This document shows positions 17,391 through 27,724 of a stretch of 64,000 nt of DNA, piece by piece. How positions within the stretch are numbered: position 1 is the first letter of the stretch; each line of letters begins with the position of its first letter. The DNA comes from Nostoc edaphicum CCNP1411. Lineage in GTDB: Bacteria; Cyanobacteriota; Cyanobacteriia; Cyanobacteriales; Nostocaceae. The stretch lies in assembly GCF_014023275.1 (NCBI RefSeq), contig NZ_CP054698.1:1612001-1676000 (forward strand), read 5' to 3'. A model generated the notes under the pieces. It searched no databases, was not told the origin of the DNA, and worked only from the letters and a program-made list of their open reading frames with translations. Position numbers and translations under genes: made by a program.

Positions 17391-19544
17391 CTACAGATTT
17401 TTGATGATCGCACCAAAGTCAGCTAAAACACGGGCATGATTGCGAACTAATCCGAGTAGATGTAACCGATTACGCTTGACTTCTGGATCGGAATCCATAA
17501 CTAAAACGCTATCTGGACCATCAAAAAAGTTACTAACTGCTGGAGCAATTTTTGCTAGTGCTGCTACTAACAGTTGATAATTTCGTGTCTGCTGTGCTGC
17601 TTGAGTTTGCGGTACTGATTCGATTAAGGCTTTATACAAAGCTTCTTCTGAGGGCTTTTGGAATAATTCTGGACGAACTACCGTTGCTGGTTCTAGCTGT
17701 TTTGTATCCAAATCACCTTGAGCGGCTAATCGTGTGGAACGGTTAACGGTTTCGTAGATGTTATCTAAAGTACTATCGTTGCGGATTTGTTGTAAGTACA
17801 AGGCGCGATCGCGGACATCCAATAAATCCTTTAACGTCCGTTCTGTGTATTCTGGGTCATTTTCTCCCAAAACTGCATTTACTAAATCGTAATCAATCTG
17901 CTTTTCTTCTTGCAGCAAAGTGCGGATGCGTTGCAAGAAAAACTCTTGTAATGCTGTGGTTAATGATGCCTGATCTTTGTGGTATTTTGCTGCAAAATCT
18001 GTTGCTATTTGTGCCAATAAATTATCTAAATTTATCGGCAGATTATAAAACCAAGTAATTTTAACTACAGCATTAGCAGCCCGACGCAAGGCGAAGGGAT
18101 CGGAGGAACCAGTGGGAATTAAACCTAAGCCAAAGATACTTACCAAGGTATCTAGTCTATCTGCCAAACCGACAATTTGACCTGTGAGTGTTTCGGGTAA
18201 ATTGTCACCGGCTCCCGTTGGCAAATAATGTTGATAAATTGCCTTTGCTACTTCCGCATCTTCACCACTGGCTAAGGCATATTTTTCTCCCATGATGCCT
18301 TGCAATTCCGGGAATTCATACACCATTTGTGTAACCAAATCTGCTTTACATAATAAAGCAGCACGTTGGATTTTTTGGCTTTGATTTTCCGCTAATTCTA
18401 ATTGGGTGCTTATTTGCTCGGCAATCTTGACTACTCTATCTATCTTGGTACGCACCGAACCCAATTCTTCTTGGAAAGTGACTTTTTCTAACTGGGGTAA
18501 AAAGCTTTCTATTGGTTTGGTTAAATCAGCTTCGTAGAAAAATCTGCCATCAGCTAATCTGGCACGAATTACTCTTTCATTCCCAACGGCGACAATATCT
18601 GATTTTTTGGGATCAGCATTAGAAATAGTGATGAAATTGGGTAATAATTCTTGCTGAGAACTATCTGGTTTGAATACAGGAAAATAACGCTGGTGAGTAA
18701 CCATAACTTCAGTAATTACTTCAGTTGGTAATTCCAAAAATTCTGGTTCAAATTTCCCGACAACTGCGGAAGGATATTCGACAAGGTTGGTTACTTCTGC
18801 TAACAAATCGGGGTAAATGACTGTATAACCGCCTAAATTCTCTGCTACTGCCTTTACTTGCTCTTTGATCAGATTTGACCGTTCTTCTGGATCAACGGTG
18901 ACATAAGCAGACTTGAGGTCGGTAACATAATCGGTAGCTTGGGCAATTGTCACAAGTTCAGGATGTAAGACCCGATGACCTTGAGAAATGCGATCGCTCT
19001 GAATCGTTTTAGAACCATTCACTAATTCTAGAGGTAGCACCGTTTCATCTAACAAAGCTACCAACCAACGAATTGGTCGGGAAAATCTCGCATCCCCATC
19101 ACCCCAACGCATCAAACGTTTACCTTCCAAACCCCAAATCCACTGGGGAACAAGTTCTGTCAAAATTTCCGCGACAGAACGACCAAGAATTCTTTTTTGC
19201 ACAAAGACAAATTCCCCTTTGTCAGTGGGGCGAACAGACAGCGCATCTAATTCCACACCTTGCTTTTTAGCAAAACCGGCGGCGGCGGCTGTCGGTTGAC
19301 CATCTTTAAAGGCGGCTTGGGCAGGGGGCCCTTTAATTTCTTCTTCTCGGTCTGGTTGCTGGGATGGTAGACCTTTAATCACTACCGCCAAACGTCGGGG
19401 AGTACCATACACCTGGACACTTTCGCCCTTGATGCTGTTTGCTTCCAAACTTTGAGGAATGCGCTCTCGCCACTGTATTAAGGCATCACTGAGAAAGCTT
19501 GCAGGTAATTCTTCTGTACCAACTTCTAATAGAAACGCAGGCAT
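17391..19544 (-). CDS. glyS: Glycine-tRNA ligase beta subunit
   Basis: A 717-residue subunit of the alpha2-beta2 bacterial glycyl-tRNA synthetase; the beta chain recognises tRNA. The N-terminus [22 protein letters not shown] is diagnostic, followed by [35 protein letters not shown] and THQRYFPVF. The C-terminal HD-like region ([20 protein letters not shown]) and helical anticodon-binding part are complete. Length is normal. glyQ (alpha) is not in the window. murD lies 82 bases downstream on the same strand. Confidence 0.97.
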   Translation of the reverse strand: MPAFLLEVGTEELPASFLSDALIQWRERIPQSLEANSIKGESVQVYGTPRRLAVVIKGLPSQQPDREEEIKGPPAQAAFKDGQPTAAAAGFAKKQGVELDALSVRPTDKGEFVFVQKRILGRSVAEILTELVPQWIWGLEGKRLMRWGDGDARFSRPIRWLVALLDETVLPLELVNGSKTIQSDRISQGHRVLHPELVTIAQATDYVTDLKSAYVTVDPEERSNLIKEQVKAVAENLGGYTVIYPDLLAEVTNLVEYPSAVVGKFEPEFLELPTEVITEVMVTHQRYFPVFKPDSSQQELLPNFITISNADPKKSDIVAVGNERVIRARLADGRFFYEADLTKPIESFLPQLEKVTFQEELGSVRTKIDRVVKIAEQISTQLELAENQSQKIQRAALLCKADLVTQMVYEFPELQGIMGEKYALASGEDAEVAKAIYQHYLPTGAGDNLPETLTGQIVGLADRLDTLVSIFGLGLIPTGSSDPFALRRAANAVVKITWFYNLPINLDNLLAQIATDFAAKYHKDQASLTTALQEFFLQRIRTLLQEEKQIDYDLVNAVLGENDPEYTERTLKDLLDVRDRALYLQQIRNDSTLDNIYETVNRSTRLAAQGDLDTKQLEPATVVRPELFQKPSEEALYKALIESVPQTQAAQQTRNYQLLVAALAKIAPAVSNFFDGPDSVLVMDSDPEVKRNRLHLLGLVRNHARVLADFGAIIKNL

Positions 19545-19746
19545 AGGTCACTGTTTTCAACTTTGCGTAGCTCAACTTTATCAGTTATTCTCAGGCGATC
19601 GCTCCTAACTTTTTGCTGAATCGGTCAATTGAAAGCGGCGGGAAACTCCATCCCCTTGTGGGTGCAGAGGGACAGCCGCCCCGCCGCTTCGGGCATTGGG
19701 CATTGGGCATTGGTAACTTCTTCCCCATGCCCTGTTCCCCATGCCC

Positions 19747-19779
19747 AAAAACTCCATCCCGCAAGTGGCGTGGAGTTTT
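19747..19779 (-). terminator. Hairpin terminator
   Basis: AAAACTCCA and TGGAGTTTT (9-bp stem, 15-base loop) lie just 4 bases beyond the stop of the minus-strand gene at 19783. The T-run is at the 3' end of the minus strand. Upstream of it, 19660-19745 holds GGGCATT and CCCCATGC short repeats. Confidence 0.75.
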
Positions 19780-19782
19780 TTA

Positions 19783-20925
19783 TTATTTTGCGCTGGCTAC
19801 GATCTGATTCCAAGCTTTGACTGCTGTCTGTAAATTCTTTGGCAGGTTATTTTGAGAAATATCATTATACTGAACCGTACCCTGTTGGCTGGTGAGAGTA
19901 TAGGTAATATAGTCAGCAGAACCGCTGGGGGCTGGGTAACTCAGATTCTGGAATTTACTAAACTGGGAACGTTCTAGCGATCGCACAAATTGTTGCACCT
20001 GTTGCACAGAAACGCGGCGAACACTACGTTCAGAATCATTGGCATCACCAATACGCACCCGAATCAATAGCCCATCTTTGAGTAAAACAGTCTCGTAGGT
20101 TCTGCCAGTAATCCCACCACTGGAGATTTGCCGAAATACTATATCTCGATCTAACGGTGGTGGTAACTCGCTGACTGGAATTTTCACAGGGGCTAGTGTA
20201 TTTTGATTAGCATTTTGATTCAGTCTGAGTGCGGAACCTGTTTGATTGGTGTGATAAACCAAGGTTTGATCAACTGCATCGACAATCACCCGCCAGCCTT
20301 GTACTAAAGCTTGGGTACAGAATTCATCAGCATTAGCTAATTCTAAACAGCTATCTCTCCAAGTTTGCTGTTGAGCCTGAATAATGGTTAGCTGAGAAAT
20401 TGGCTTTTGCAAACGTCTTGATGCAGCCCGCAAAACAGAATTTTTTACAGATGTGGGTAATTTACCCGGCAGATTTTCTGAGGGAGTATTTGCCGAAGCT
20501 AAACGTAGCGATCGCCCATTATTATTAGTATGATAAATCCAGTTTTGTTTGCCATTAGATACCACAATTCGCCAACCCGGAACTAACGCTTGGGTGCAGA
20601 TTTCATCAGGTTGAGGTAGTTCCAAGCAACCATTGCGCCAAGTCTGTTGATTATAGTCAATAATTTGCAGTTGGCTGCTGAAAATTCCCTGTCTACTGGC
20701 TAAATCTCGCAGTACCGCGTTAACTACTGGACGTGGCAAGCGGTTGGTTTTAACATTGTCTTTGAGAACTTCATTGCTTCTTTCTAGCGATAAGTTCACA
20801 GAAGCACCTGTAGCATCTTTGACAAGTGTTAAACTACTAGCGACAGACAAAAGACCCGTCAAAATCAAAGCAGTAAAAATTCGCCATTGATTGCTGTTAA
20901 AGTGGTTTTTCAGCATGAATTTCAT
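19783..20925 (-). CDS. Secreted protein with two tandem copies of a cyanobacterial domain
   Basis: A 380-residue exported protein of unknown function. A signal peptide (IFTALILTGLLSVASSLTLV) is followed by two homologous modules of about 85 residues (roughly 60-142 and 152-234). Each has the pattern V-x-N-(A/S)-V-L-R, QQTWR(N/D)-x-CLEL, (D)E-(I/F)-CTQALV-x-GWR, and YHTN-x-x-G-x-(S/A)-LRL. Each module carries two conserved cysteines, probably forming a disulfide. The C-terminal third (FRQISSGGITGRTYETVLL...) is a third, different domain. A Sec-exported periplasmic role is inferred. The module does not match a family I can name. Confidence 0.8.
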   Translation of the reverse strand: MKFMLKNHFNSNQWRIFTALILTGLLSVASSLTLVKDATGASVNLSLERSNEVLKDNVKTNRLPRPVVNAVLRDLASRQGIFSSQLQIIDYNQQTWRNGCLELPQPDEICTQALVPGWRIVVSNGKQNWIYHTNNNGRSLRLASANTPSENLPGKLPTSVKNSVLRAASRRLQKPISQLTIIQAQQQTWRDSCLELANADEFCTQALVQGWRVIVDAVDQTLVYHTNQTGSALRLNQNANQNTLAPVKIPVSELPPPLDRDIVFRQISSGGITGRTYETVLLKDGLLIRVRIGDANDSERSVRRVSVQQVQQFVRSLERSQFSKFQNLSYPAPSGSADYITYTLTSQQGTVQYNDISQNNLPKNLQTAVKAWNQIVASAK

Positions 20926-21085
20926 AGTAATATAGGAATGTTAGTCAAGAGTTATATAACTCACAAATAGTATCCAGTCATTAATAAACAATAAAATATA
21001 CAATTCCATAACTTCACTAGTTGGAATTAGTTTAATATTTGTCTTCTGAAACAGATATCAAGGAAGACGCTGATATAGTGATTGT

Positions 21086-21361
21086 TTGTTCCTTACCAAA
21101 GGAAAACTAATATCAGCTGAAGCGTTCAAGGATTATAGTATTTTCCCAAAAGAATCAGGGAAGTATATAACTAACGATCCAACTGAAGAATATGTTATTT
21201 TGATAAAAAATGACAAATCTTTGAATAATTTAATTTTAATGAAAACAATTAATCTAGTTTTAAGGGAATCTCATATTCCAACAACGGACTTCAATACTGC
21301 TCGGTTAAGGATTTTTAACTCGGAATTGGTTTTGGGGAAAAGGTTAAAGGGTAAAGGTTAA
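21086..21361 (+). pseudogene. Possible gene remnant
   Basis: A 91-codon frame with protein-like composition in its first two thirds (FKDYSIFPKESGKYITNDP...ILIKNDKSLNNLILMKTIN) that runs at its 3' end into foldback repeat DNA, encoding GKRLKGKG. There is no ATG start (only a TTG). It may be the truncated remains of a larger gene cut by the repeat, or chance. I do not recognise a homologue. Confidence 0.25.
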
Positions 21362-21400
21362 AGGTTTTTTCTTTCCCCTTTCCCCTTCCCCTTTTCCCCT
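21335..21400. repeat. G-rich/C-rich foldback repeat
   Basis: GGGGAAAAGGTTAAAGGG followed by CCTTTCCCCTTCCCC and CCCCTTAACC, able to fold back. It is the same family as 7789-7853 and 24725-24790. It is followed at 21480-21545 by tandem CTAACTCTTAA heptamers just before the end of the debranching-enzyme gene. Confidence 0.7.
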
Positions 21401-21549
21401 TAACCGACAAGTATTGCAACGGACTTATACAATGCACGAGAAAACATAAAAGAATTTGAGAATCAAGAATAAGGGTATAAAGTTAAGAGTAATGAGTTAA
21501 AAATTAAGATTCAAAACTCCTAACTTCTAACTCTTAACTCTTAACTGGT

Positions 21550-23841
21550 TTAAGCTTCGATAACTACCCGCAAGTTGCCCCGTTTTTTCGCAACGCGACA
21601 AGCAGTCGTAGTTCCAGAACGCTCGAATTCCAAATCGAGGATGGTGGGGCCGACTCGCAAATTATGAAATGACAAACGATTAATCGATTCTGGCAAAGCG
21701 GGGTCGATTATTCGCAAGCAATTATTTTGAGCATCAGGCACCAAGTTGACCATCATTTGTAGGAGTTGGAAAACACTACCCGTCGCCCAAGCTTGGGGAG
21801 TGCAGGCAACTGGATACTGCACAGGAGCATTATCACCATTCCGTTCGTAGCCGCAGAAAAGTTCTGGAGGACGTTGATAGGGTTGCTGCTCAGTCATATC
21901 GAATAAACCTTGGAAAAGTTCCAGAGCTTGATCGATCAAACCGAGCGATCGCAATCCCATTGCAATCAGAGCGTTATCATGGGGCCAAACCGAACCAATG
22001 TGATAACCCATCGGATTATAAGCGGGTGACAAACTACTCAGAGTCCGAATGCCCCAACCATTAAACATATCTGGTGCCCGCAACCGTTCTGCTACACTAT
22101 GAGCTTTTTCGTCTGTGAAGAGTCCCAAATGCAGACAATGCCCAGGATTTGAGGTAATACTGTCTACTGGCTTGCCGTCTCCATCCAAAGCTAGAGCGCA
22201 GAAATCTTGGTCTTCCACCCAAAAATCTCGATTAAAACGAACCTTAAGATTTCTGGCCTCTTCTTGCCAACGATCTGCCAAATCAAGCCGCTTTTTCATC
22301 CTAGCTATTTCTGCTAGGCGCATTTTTGCAGCATAAACATAAGCTTGCACCTCACAAAGGGCAATTGGGCCGTTGGCTAATTCTCCCTTGTGGTTTACGA
22401 TACAGTCGCCAGAGTCTTTCCAACCTTGGTTAGCAAGACCGCGTTTAGATGTACGGAAGTAACTCAGGTAGCTGGTTTGTTTGGTGTTGCGATCGATCCA
22501 CTCCATTGCTGCTAGAGCATTGGGCCAAAGTTGCTCTAGGAGTTCTTGATCGTGAGTCCAAGCATAATGTTCGGCATAGAGTAGCAGCCACAGGGGAGTG
22601 GCATCAACTGTACCGTAGTAAGGTGTATGGGGAATTTCTTGACAACGAGCCATTTCTCCTAAACGTAACTCGTGCAAAATCTTACCCGGTTCTTCTTCGC
22701 GCCATTCGTCGTCGATTTTACCTTGGTATGTCGCAAGTAATATTAGGGTTTCCTTGGCAATTTGCGAGTTTAACATCAGGGTTTGAGAAGCTGTAATCAG
22801 CGAATCTCGCCCAAATAGTGTCGAAAACCACGGCACTCCGGCGGAAACAGTCTTATGCTTCCCAAAAGATTGGCGCAACAAATACATATCTTGTTCAGCC
22901 CGTTCAATCACTCGATTGAAGGTATTTTTATCTGAGCTAATGCGGGTAATTTGTTGTACCCAGTGTTGCTCCTCCATCCACTCAGCAGCTTTCGCTTGTC
23001 CTAAGGTAGTGGCGGCACTTACGGTTGAACTGGACTGGTTGTTTCTCAACATATTCACTCGGTAGCCCAGCTTTTGAGTTTCGTGAGAAGCTAACTCTAG
23101 CTGCCAAACCGCAGTGTACCCTTTGAAATAGTCTGGTTGCCGATGCTGGAATAGAATTCGGGATTCCATCACCGAGCCATCCAAACCTTGATAGGCGAGT
23201 GTCAAGGTTTCTTCTTTAGGGACGGATGGCTCTTTGTGTACAGGCGCAACGCTATCGACCTGAGAAAATGTTCCTTCTTCAACCGTCGGTTCCACTAAAC
23301 GTAAAAGCCGACCTCGTTTTTCTCTGTCATAGCCCCTGACTTCAAATAAATCAACAAAATCGGCATCAAAGCTGATGCTTAGTTCAAAATTAACAGTGGT
23401 TGTGCTGTAGTTAGATACTTCTATTTCTTCAAATAGCGCTCCATTCAGAACTATTTCTCGGCGAATTCCGATAGTCTCGGCTTTCAGGCGTTCGTCGATT
23501 CTGGGGTTAGTACACAAAATTGAGAGTGAAAACCCTTTTTCAGCAGTACTACTGAGGAGTACAGGCGATCGCCCTTCAATTTGCAGCTCCAAGCGATTGA
23601 GAAATCTCGTATCACAACAAAACAGTCCCATGCTGGGATTGCCATCGTTAAGGGAACAGCCAGAAATATTCCCGATAGTATCTGTCACAAAAAATAAATC
23701 ATCATCTTTAACCGTCAGTGTCGGTTGTGGTCTTTCACTCACAACACAAGGCCACTCAGGAATAGGTAATTGTTCGGCAGGAATAAAAGTTTTTCCATCC
23801 AGGAAAATTTTTTCCGGGGTCATTAATGTATCCGGTGTCAT
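21550..23841 (-). CDS. Amylo-alpha-1,6-glucosidase / glycogen-debranching-type glycoside hydrolase
   Basis: A cytosolic carbohydrate enzyme of 763 residues from ATG 23841 (MTPDTLMTPEKIF); the frame extends to 24000 with an unlikely leader. The N-terminal beta-rich domain (about 25-290) matches the glycogen-debranching N-terminal family (SMGLFCCDTRFLNRLELQI). The C-terminal (alpha/alpha)6 barrel carries WFSTLFGRDSLITASQ, NQGWKDSGDCIVNHKGE (probable catalytic acid region), YHIGSVWPHDNALIAMGL and PVACTPQAWATGS. Such proteins are common in cyanobacteria and are thought to act on glycogen or on sucrose-related oligosaccharides; the exact substrate is not predictable. No linked glycogen genes are present. 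Confidence 0.88.
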   Translation of the reverse strand: MTPDTLMTPEKIFLDGKTFIPAEQLPIPEWPCVVSERPQPTLTVKDDDLFFVTDTIGNISGCSLNDGNPSMGLFCCDTRFLNRLELQIEGRSPVLLSSTAEKGFSLSILCTNPRIDERLKAETIGIRREIVLNGALFEEIEVSNYSTTTVNFELSISFDADFVDLFEVRGYDREKRGRLLRLVEPTVEEGTFSQVDSVAPVHKEPSVPKEETLTLAYQGLDGSVMESRILFQHRQPDYFKGYTAVWQLELASHETQKLGYRVNMLRNNQSSSTVSAATTLGQAKAAEWMEEQHWVQQITRISSDKNTFNRVIERAEQDMYLLRQSFGKHKTVSAGVPWFSTLFGRDSLITASQTLMLNSQIAKETLILLATYQGKIDDEWREEEPGKILHELRLGEMARCQEIPHTPYYGTVDATPLWLLLYAEHYAWTHDQELLEQLWPNALAAMEWIDRNTKQTSYLSYFRTSKRGLANQGWKDSGDCIVNHKGELANGPIALCEVQAYVYAAKMRLAEIARMKKRLDLADRWQEEARNLKVRFNRDFWVEDQDFCALALDGDGKPVDSITSNPGHCLHLGLFTDEKAHSVAERLRAPDMFNGWGIRTLSSLSPAYNPMGYHIGSVWPHDNALIAMGLRSLGLIDQALELFQGLFDMTEQQPYQRPPELFCGYERNGDNAPVQYPVACTPQAWATGSVFQLLQMMVNLVPDAQNNCLRIIDPALPESINRLSFHNLRVGPTILDLEFERSGTTTACRVAKKRGNLRVVIEA

Positions 23842-24967
23842 GAGCCAAAGTTCCGTGTACAGGTCTATATTTTTGTGATCTTTTGAGTAGAGGTCTTTTA
23901 CGCAAGAGGCAGCGGGGAAAGAAAAAATACCCTTTTGCTTTGGGACAGAGCAACTAGATTTATTCAGGTTGAAAAAAGAAAGATTTGGGTCAAGACACAC
24001 AGTCTAAACAAAAAACAGCATCTCGTAGAGAGACACAAGGTGCAAAGTCAGGTCAATTATCTTACCCCTGCTTTTAAGTATGGGATTTTCCCCTGCCCCC
24101 CATCTCTCTCCTTCTTGTTGATCCTCACAACTTCCGAAAAAAGAGGCTGTCTAAAACTCGTTTGAGCCATTGGAGCCAAAATAATCCTTACATACTGCTA
24201 AGAAAATAGCAGCGCTCAAATCTATATAAACAAATATTGATAATTTTATATTCTATAAGGCTCAAGTCAAGACTGAAAACTGAGGGTTTTGAGATAATTC
24301 ATTAGTCGTTGAACTTTCAGAGACACAAGTTATATAGTATACTCAGAAAAAATGCTACATTCACAGTTTTTGTTGGTATACAGAGCATTTGTTCCATATA
24401 TATTATACAATTTTGTTTTAAATATCTTTGGTATTTGATTAGACTAAATTATGATAATTAATTAATTTATTAAATTTAATCACTAATCATGGGCTAAATT
24501 ATGTGAATGTCAATGTTCGGTGGTGATTAATAAACACAGTAGTTAAAACCATACAATAATTAGTGTTTTAGTACTTACTCCTGAAAGATTTTACCTGTGC
24601 AAGTAAATGGCAAAGTTGGGCGAGAATGTATATTGGGCTTATTAGGTTGTCAATCCACAAATCAAGTTGCACGCACTCCTCCTAGTAGTCTGCCAACCCA
24701 AAAATGCCGGGTAAAGATTGGTTAAAGTTTAAAGGGGAAAGGGCAAGGGATAAAATACCTTTTGCCTTTAATTTTTTCCCTTTACCCCGCCAAGTTCCCT
24801 TGGCGAACTACTAGTTGGTAACGAAGTGTTACGCCTGCTTTGGCGAAAAGCGCTTTTTAGCGTTCTTTACATATTGCAACTGTCTATTTAACTTGAGAGT
24901 CCCTTGGAATTTGTACAATGCAGCTGTGACGTGGATCTTGTCGAGGTTGAGCGTTTAACAATAATTC
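23842..24967. other. Long intergenic region upstream of the DICT histidine kinase
   Basis: About 1.1 kb between divergent genes. It is AT-rich with no convincing open frame. It contains a foldback of the AAAGGGGAAAGGGCAAGGG / CCCTTTACCC type at 24725-24790, a small hairpin GCCAAG-TTCC-CTTGGC just after it, and a GCGAAAAGCGC stem near 24842. The lower part should carry the promoters. No RNA gene is recognised. Confidence 0.5.
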
Positions 24968-26977
24968 ATGAGCATTTCGACTTCTGTGCTGAGTGATCTG
25001 CTAAAGTCCCTACCCTACTTGCGGCCCCAGCTATATTTTAAGGCTTCATTAACGGCGCTCTCCCACGCGATGGAAGATCAAGTTTTGGCTGCGACTTTAG
25101 CTCAACCCCTTGTAATTGCTAGTTTCCAGCGAGAGCGATTCTACCGCCAAGAAGCTCATCGCTACCAGCGACTGGCCTTGCGAAGTAATCAAATATACGT
25201 ATTATCTGCTCCAGAAACGGATTTCGCTAACAGTTCAGAACACTACGAAAAAGTCGCTTTTGAGCCAACGGATGGCTTAAGTCAAGAGTGGCACTTGGTA
25301 GTGATTGCTGACAATTATGCTACTTGTCTGGTTTGTCGGGAAAACCTTGGTTCTATTGCCAAAAACAAGCCACTAACGGAACTAAGCCCTAATCTGGATA
25401 TCGATACAGCGCGAAGATTTGAGGGAATTTGGACATCGGAAAGAGGAGTTAGCCTCAAAGCCGCCGAATTGCTGTTAGACAGGATTTTGGTTTACAGACC
25501 AGAACTGGCAAGTAAAATTCAACAGGCACGTCAGAGGTTTGGCATCGGGGAGCCGCGAAACCACTCCGGAGCCGAACAGGACAATGAATATGCTTGTGAC
25601 ATTGATACAGATCCCTTTGTGCAGCGCTTAGTAACTTATTTGCAAGCTAGTCAGTATAAATTGCACAAAGCCTACCGTTCTATTGCTGCCCAAGCACGAA
25701 AAGAACGATTAGTCAATTCGATTAGTACTGCCATTCGGCGATCGCTCGATCCTCATGAAGTTCTTCAGGTGGCGGCACAAGAATTAGGACAACACCTAGA
25801 AGCTTGTCGCTGTTTAATTTACCGCGCTCAAGCCACAGATAGCCAAGCCATAATTGAACACGAATTTTTGACTCCCGGTGTTTTATCTGTTTGTGGGCAA
25901 ACCTGGGAGTTAGAGAAAAATTCCCTATTTCGGGACATCGTAGAACAAGGCGAAGGTGTTTGTATTAGCGATACGCTGAATGACCCTCGTGTTAATAATT
26001 CGCCAGGACTTTCCTTGATTGCCAAAAAATTTGCCATTCGTTCTTGGCTGATGGAACCAGTATTCTATCAGGGGCGATTATTGGGCATTGTGGAATTGCA
26101 CTATTGTCGGATGCCACCGCACGAGTGCCAACCAGGGGAATTGGATCTGGTAGAAGCGATCGCTACCCAAGTAGGAGCAGCTCTTATCCAAGCGGAAGCT
26201 TATGCTAACCTAGAAGAACTTAACCAGCAGCTAGAAGCTCTAGACCGCACCCGCAGCAACCTCATAGCCATTACCGGACATGAACTGCGTACCCCCCTAT
26301 CCACAATTCAAGTGTGCCTAGAAAGTCTCGCTACCGAACCGGATATGCCCTTGGAGTTGCAGCAGATCATGCTCAACACCGCTCTTTCCGACTCGGAACG
26401 GATGCGAAAACTGGTACAAGATTTCCTCACACTTTCCAACTTGGAAAGCGGCCGGGTGGAATGGCACCCAGAATCCCTCACCTTACAAGAATGTGTGGAT
26501 TTAGCACTTAGCCGAAATCGCACGCGTTCCTCAACGGAAAAGCCGCCCCAAGTTAAAACTAAAATTGCCGAAAATCTACCTCTAGTCAGAGCAGACGGTG
26601 ATTGGTTAGTAGAGGTACTGGCAAAACTTATGGACAATGCTTTTAAATTTACGCCACCCCAAGGAGAAATCAGCATTACGGCGATTTACAACAGCCGTCA
26701 AATGGTCGAGGTGACTGTAGCTGACACTGGACGCGGCATTGAACCGAATCGTTTAGAAGTAGTTTTTGACCGCTTCTATCAAGAAGAGGGAGCGCTGCGC
26801 CGCACCACCGGCGGGACTGGACTTGGTTTAGCAATTTGCCGTCAAATTGTTAATGGCTGGGGTGGGGAAATTTGGGCGGAGTCAACTGGCAAAGACCAGG
26901 GTAGTCAGTTTCACTTCACCATCCCAATTGTTCAGAGTAGCCAAGAGGAAAAGCGGACAAAAGTCAAGAGTAAATAG
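24968..26977 (+). CDS. DICT-GAF hybrid sensor histidine kinase
   Basis: A 669-residue soluble kinase without membrane helices. Domains: DICT sensory domain (about 1-180), linker, GAF domain (about 255-405; ARKERLVNSISTAIRRSLDP then CRCLIYRAQ), HisKA with AITGHELRTPLSTIQ (phospho-acceptor H438), and HATPase with LMDNAFKFTPP (N box), VADTGRGIE (G1), DRFYQEE (F box) and GGTGLGLAICRQ (G2). DICT domains occur in light- and signal-related kinases and cyclases of cyanobacteria. No partner response regulator is adjacent. The next gene downstream is psaD, but 150 bases with repeats separate them, so cotranscription is not assumed. The input signal is unknown. Confidence 0.92.
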   Translation: MSISTSVLSDLLKSLPYLRPQLYFKASLTALSHAMEDQVLAATLAQPLVIASFQRERFYRQEAHRYQRLALRSNQIYVLSAPETDFANSSEHYEKVAFEPTDGLSQEWHLVVIADNYATCLVCRENLGSIAKNKPLTELSPNLDIDTARRFEGIWTSERGVSLKAAELLLDRILVYRPELASKIQQARQRFGIGEPRNHSGAEQDNEYACDIDTDPFVQRLVTYLQASQYKLHKAYRSIAAQARKERLVNSISTAIRRSLDPHEVLQVAAQELGQHLEACRCLIYRAQATDSQAIIEHEFLTPGVLSVCGQTWELEKNSLFRDIVEQGEGVCISDTLNDPRVNNSPGLSLIAKKFAIRSWLMEPVFYQGRLLGIVELHYCRMPPHECQPGELDLVEAIATQVGAALIQAEAYANLEELNQQLEALDRTRSNLIAITGHELRTPLSTIQVCLESLATEPDMPLELQQIMLNTALSDSERMRKLVQDFLTLSNLESGRVEWHPESLTLQECVDLALSRNRTRSSTEKPPQVKTKIAENLPLVRADGDWLVEVLAKLMDNAFKFTPPQGEISITAIYNSRQMVEVTVADTGRGIEPNRLEVVFDRFYQEEGALRRTTGGTGLGLAICRQIVNGWGGEIWAESTGKDQGSQFHFTIPIVQSSQEEKRTKVKSK

Positions 26978-27129
26978 GGATTGGGTATGGGGCATGGGGC
27001 ATGGGGCATGGGGCATTAGTTTTTAACAAAGGACTAATGACTAAAAACTGTTACAGTCTATGACGCGATCGCAATATGATCCTGGTTGCGATGTTAGGAT
27101 TCCCTAAAAACGTTGAGAGAATCGACTTT

Positions 27130-27552
27130 ATGGCAGAAACACTCTCTGGACAAACCCCGCTATTTGCTGGCAGCACTGGTGGCTTGCTAAACAAAGCACA
27201 AGTTGAAGAAAAGTACGCTATCACTTGGACTAGCCCGAAAGAGCAAGTATTTGAATTGCCTACAGGTGGTGCTGCTGTTATGCGGAAAGGTGAAAACCTG
27301 CTGTATATAGCTCGTAAAGAATATGGCATCTTTTTGGGCGGTCAGCAACTTCGCAAACTCAAAATCACAGACTACAAAGTTTACCGGATTTTACCCAACG
27401 GAGAAACTACTTTAATTCACCCAGCTGATGGTGTCTTCCCCGAAAAAGTAAATGAAGGTCGTGAAAAAGTGCGTTATGTCCCACGCAGCATTGGGCAAAA
27501 CCCCAATCCATCACAACTCAAGTTTAGTGGTAAAGCTACCCACGACGTATAG
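27130..27552 (+). CDS. psaD: Photosystem I reaction centre subunit II
   Basis: A 140-residue stromal (cytoplasmic) subunit that docks ferredoxin on photosystem I. The start is ATG 27130 ([18 protein letters not shown]), which matches known PsaD N-termini; the frame is open to 27076 but adds a non-conserved leader. Conserved blocks include [43 protein letters not shown] and the C-terminal [19 protein letters not shown]. Length is normal. psaD followed by trpE is also seen in other cyanobacteria. Confidence 0.98.
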   Translation: MAETLSGQTPLFAGSTGGLLNKAQVEEKYAITWTSPKEQVFELPTGGAAVMRKGENLLYIARKEYGIFLGGQQLRKLKITDYKVYRILPNGETTLIHPADGVFPEKVNEGREKVRYVPRSIGQNPNPSQLKFSGKATHDV

Positions 27553-27715
27553 GGACTAGGGACTGGGGACTGGGGACTAGGGACTAGGGATTGGGGACTA
27601 GGGACTGGGGACTGGGAATTATAAACAAAATTCTTCCCAATGCCCCATGCCCAATGCCCCATGCCCCATGCCCCATGCCCCATGTCCCATGCCCCATGCC
27701 CAATGCCCCATCCCC
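27553..27715. repeat. GGGACTG/GGGACTA and CCCCATG heptamer tracts
   Basis: About nine copies of GGGACTG or GGGACTA (27551-27617), then about ten copies of CCCCATG or CCCAATG (27640-27715), fill the psaD-trpE gap. The second tract keeps an in-frame extension open upstream of trpE, which is not considered part of the gene. Confidence 0.9.
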
Positions 27716-27724
27716 AAGCAATTT

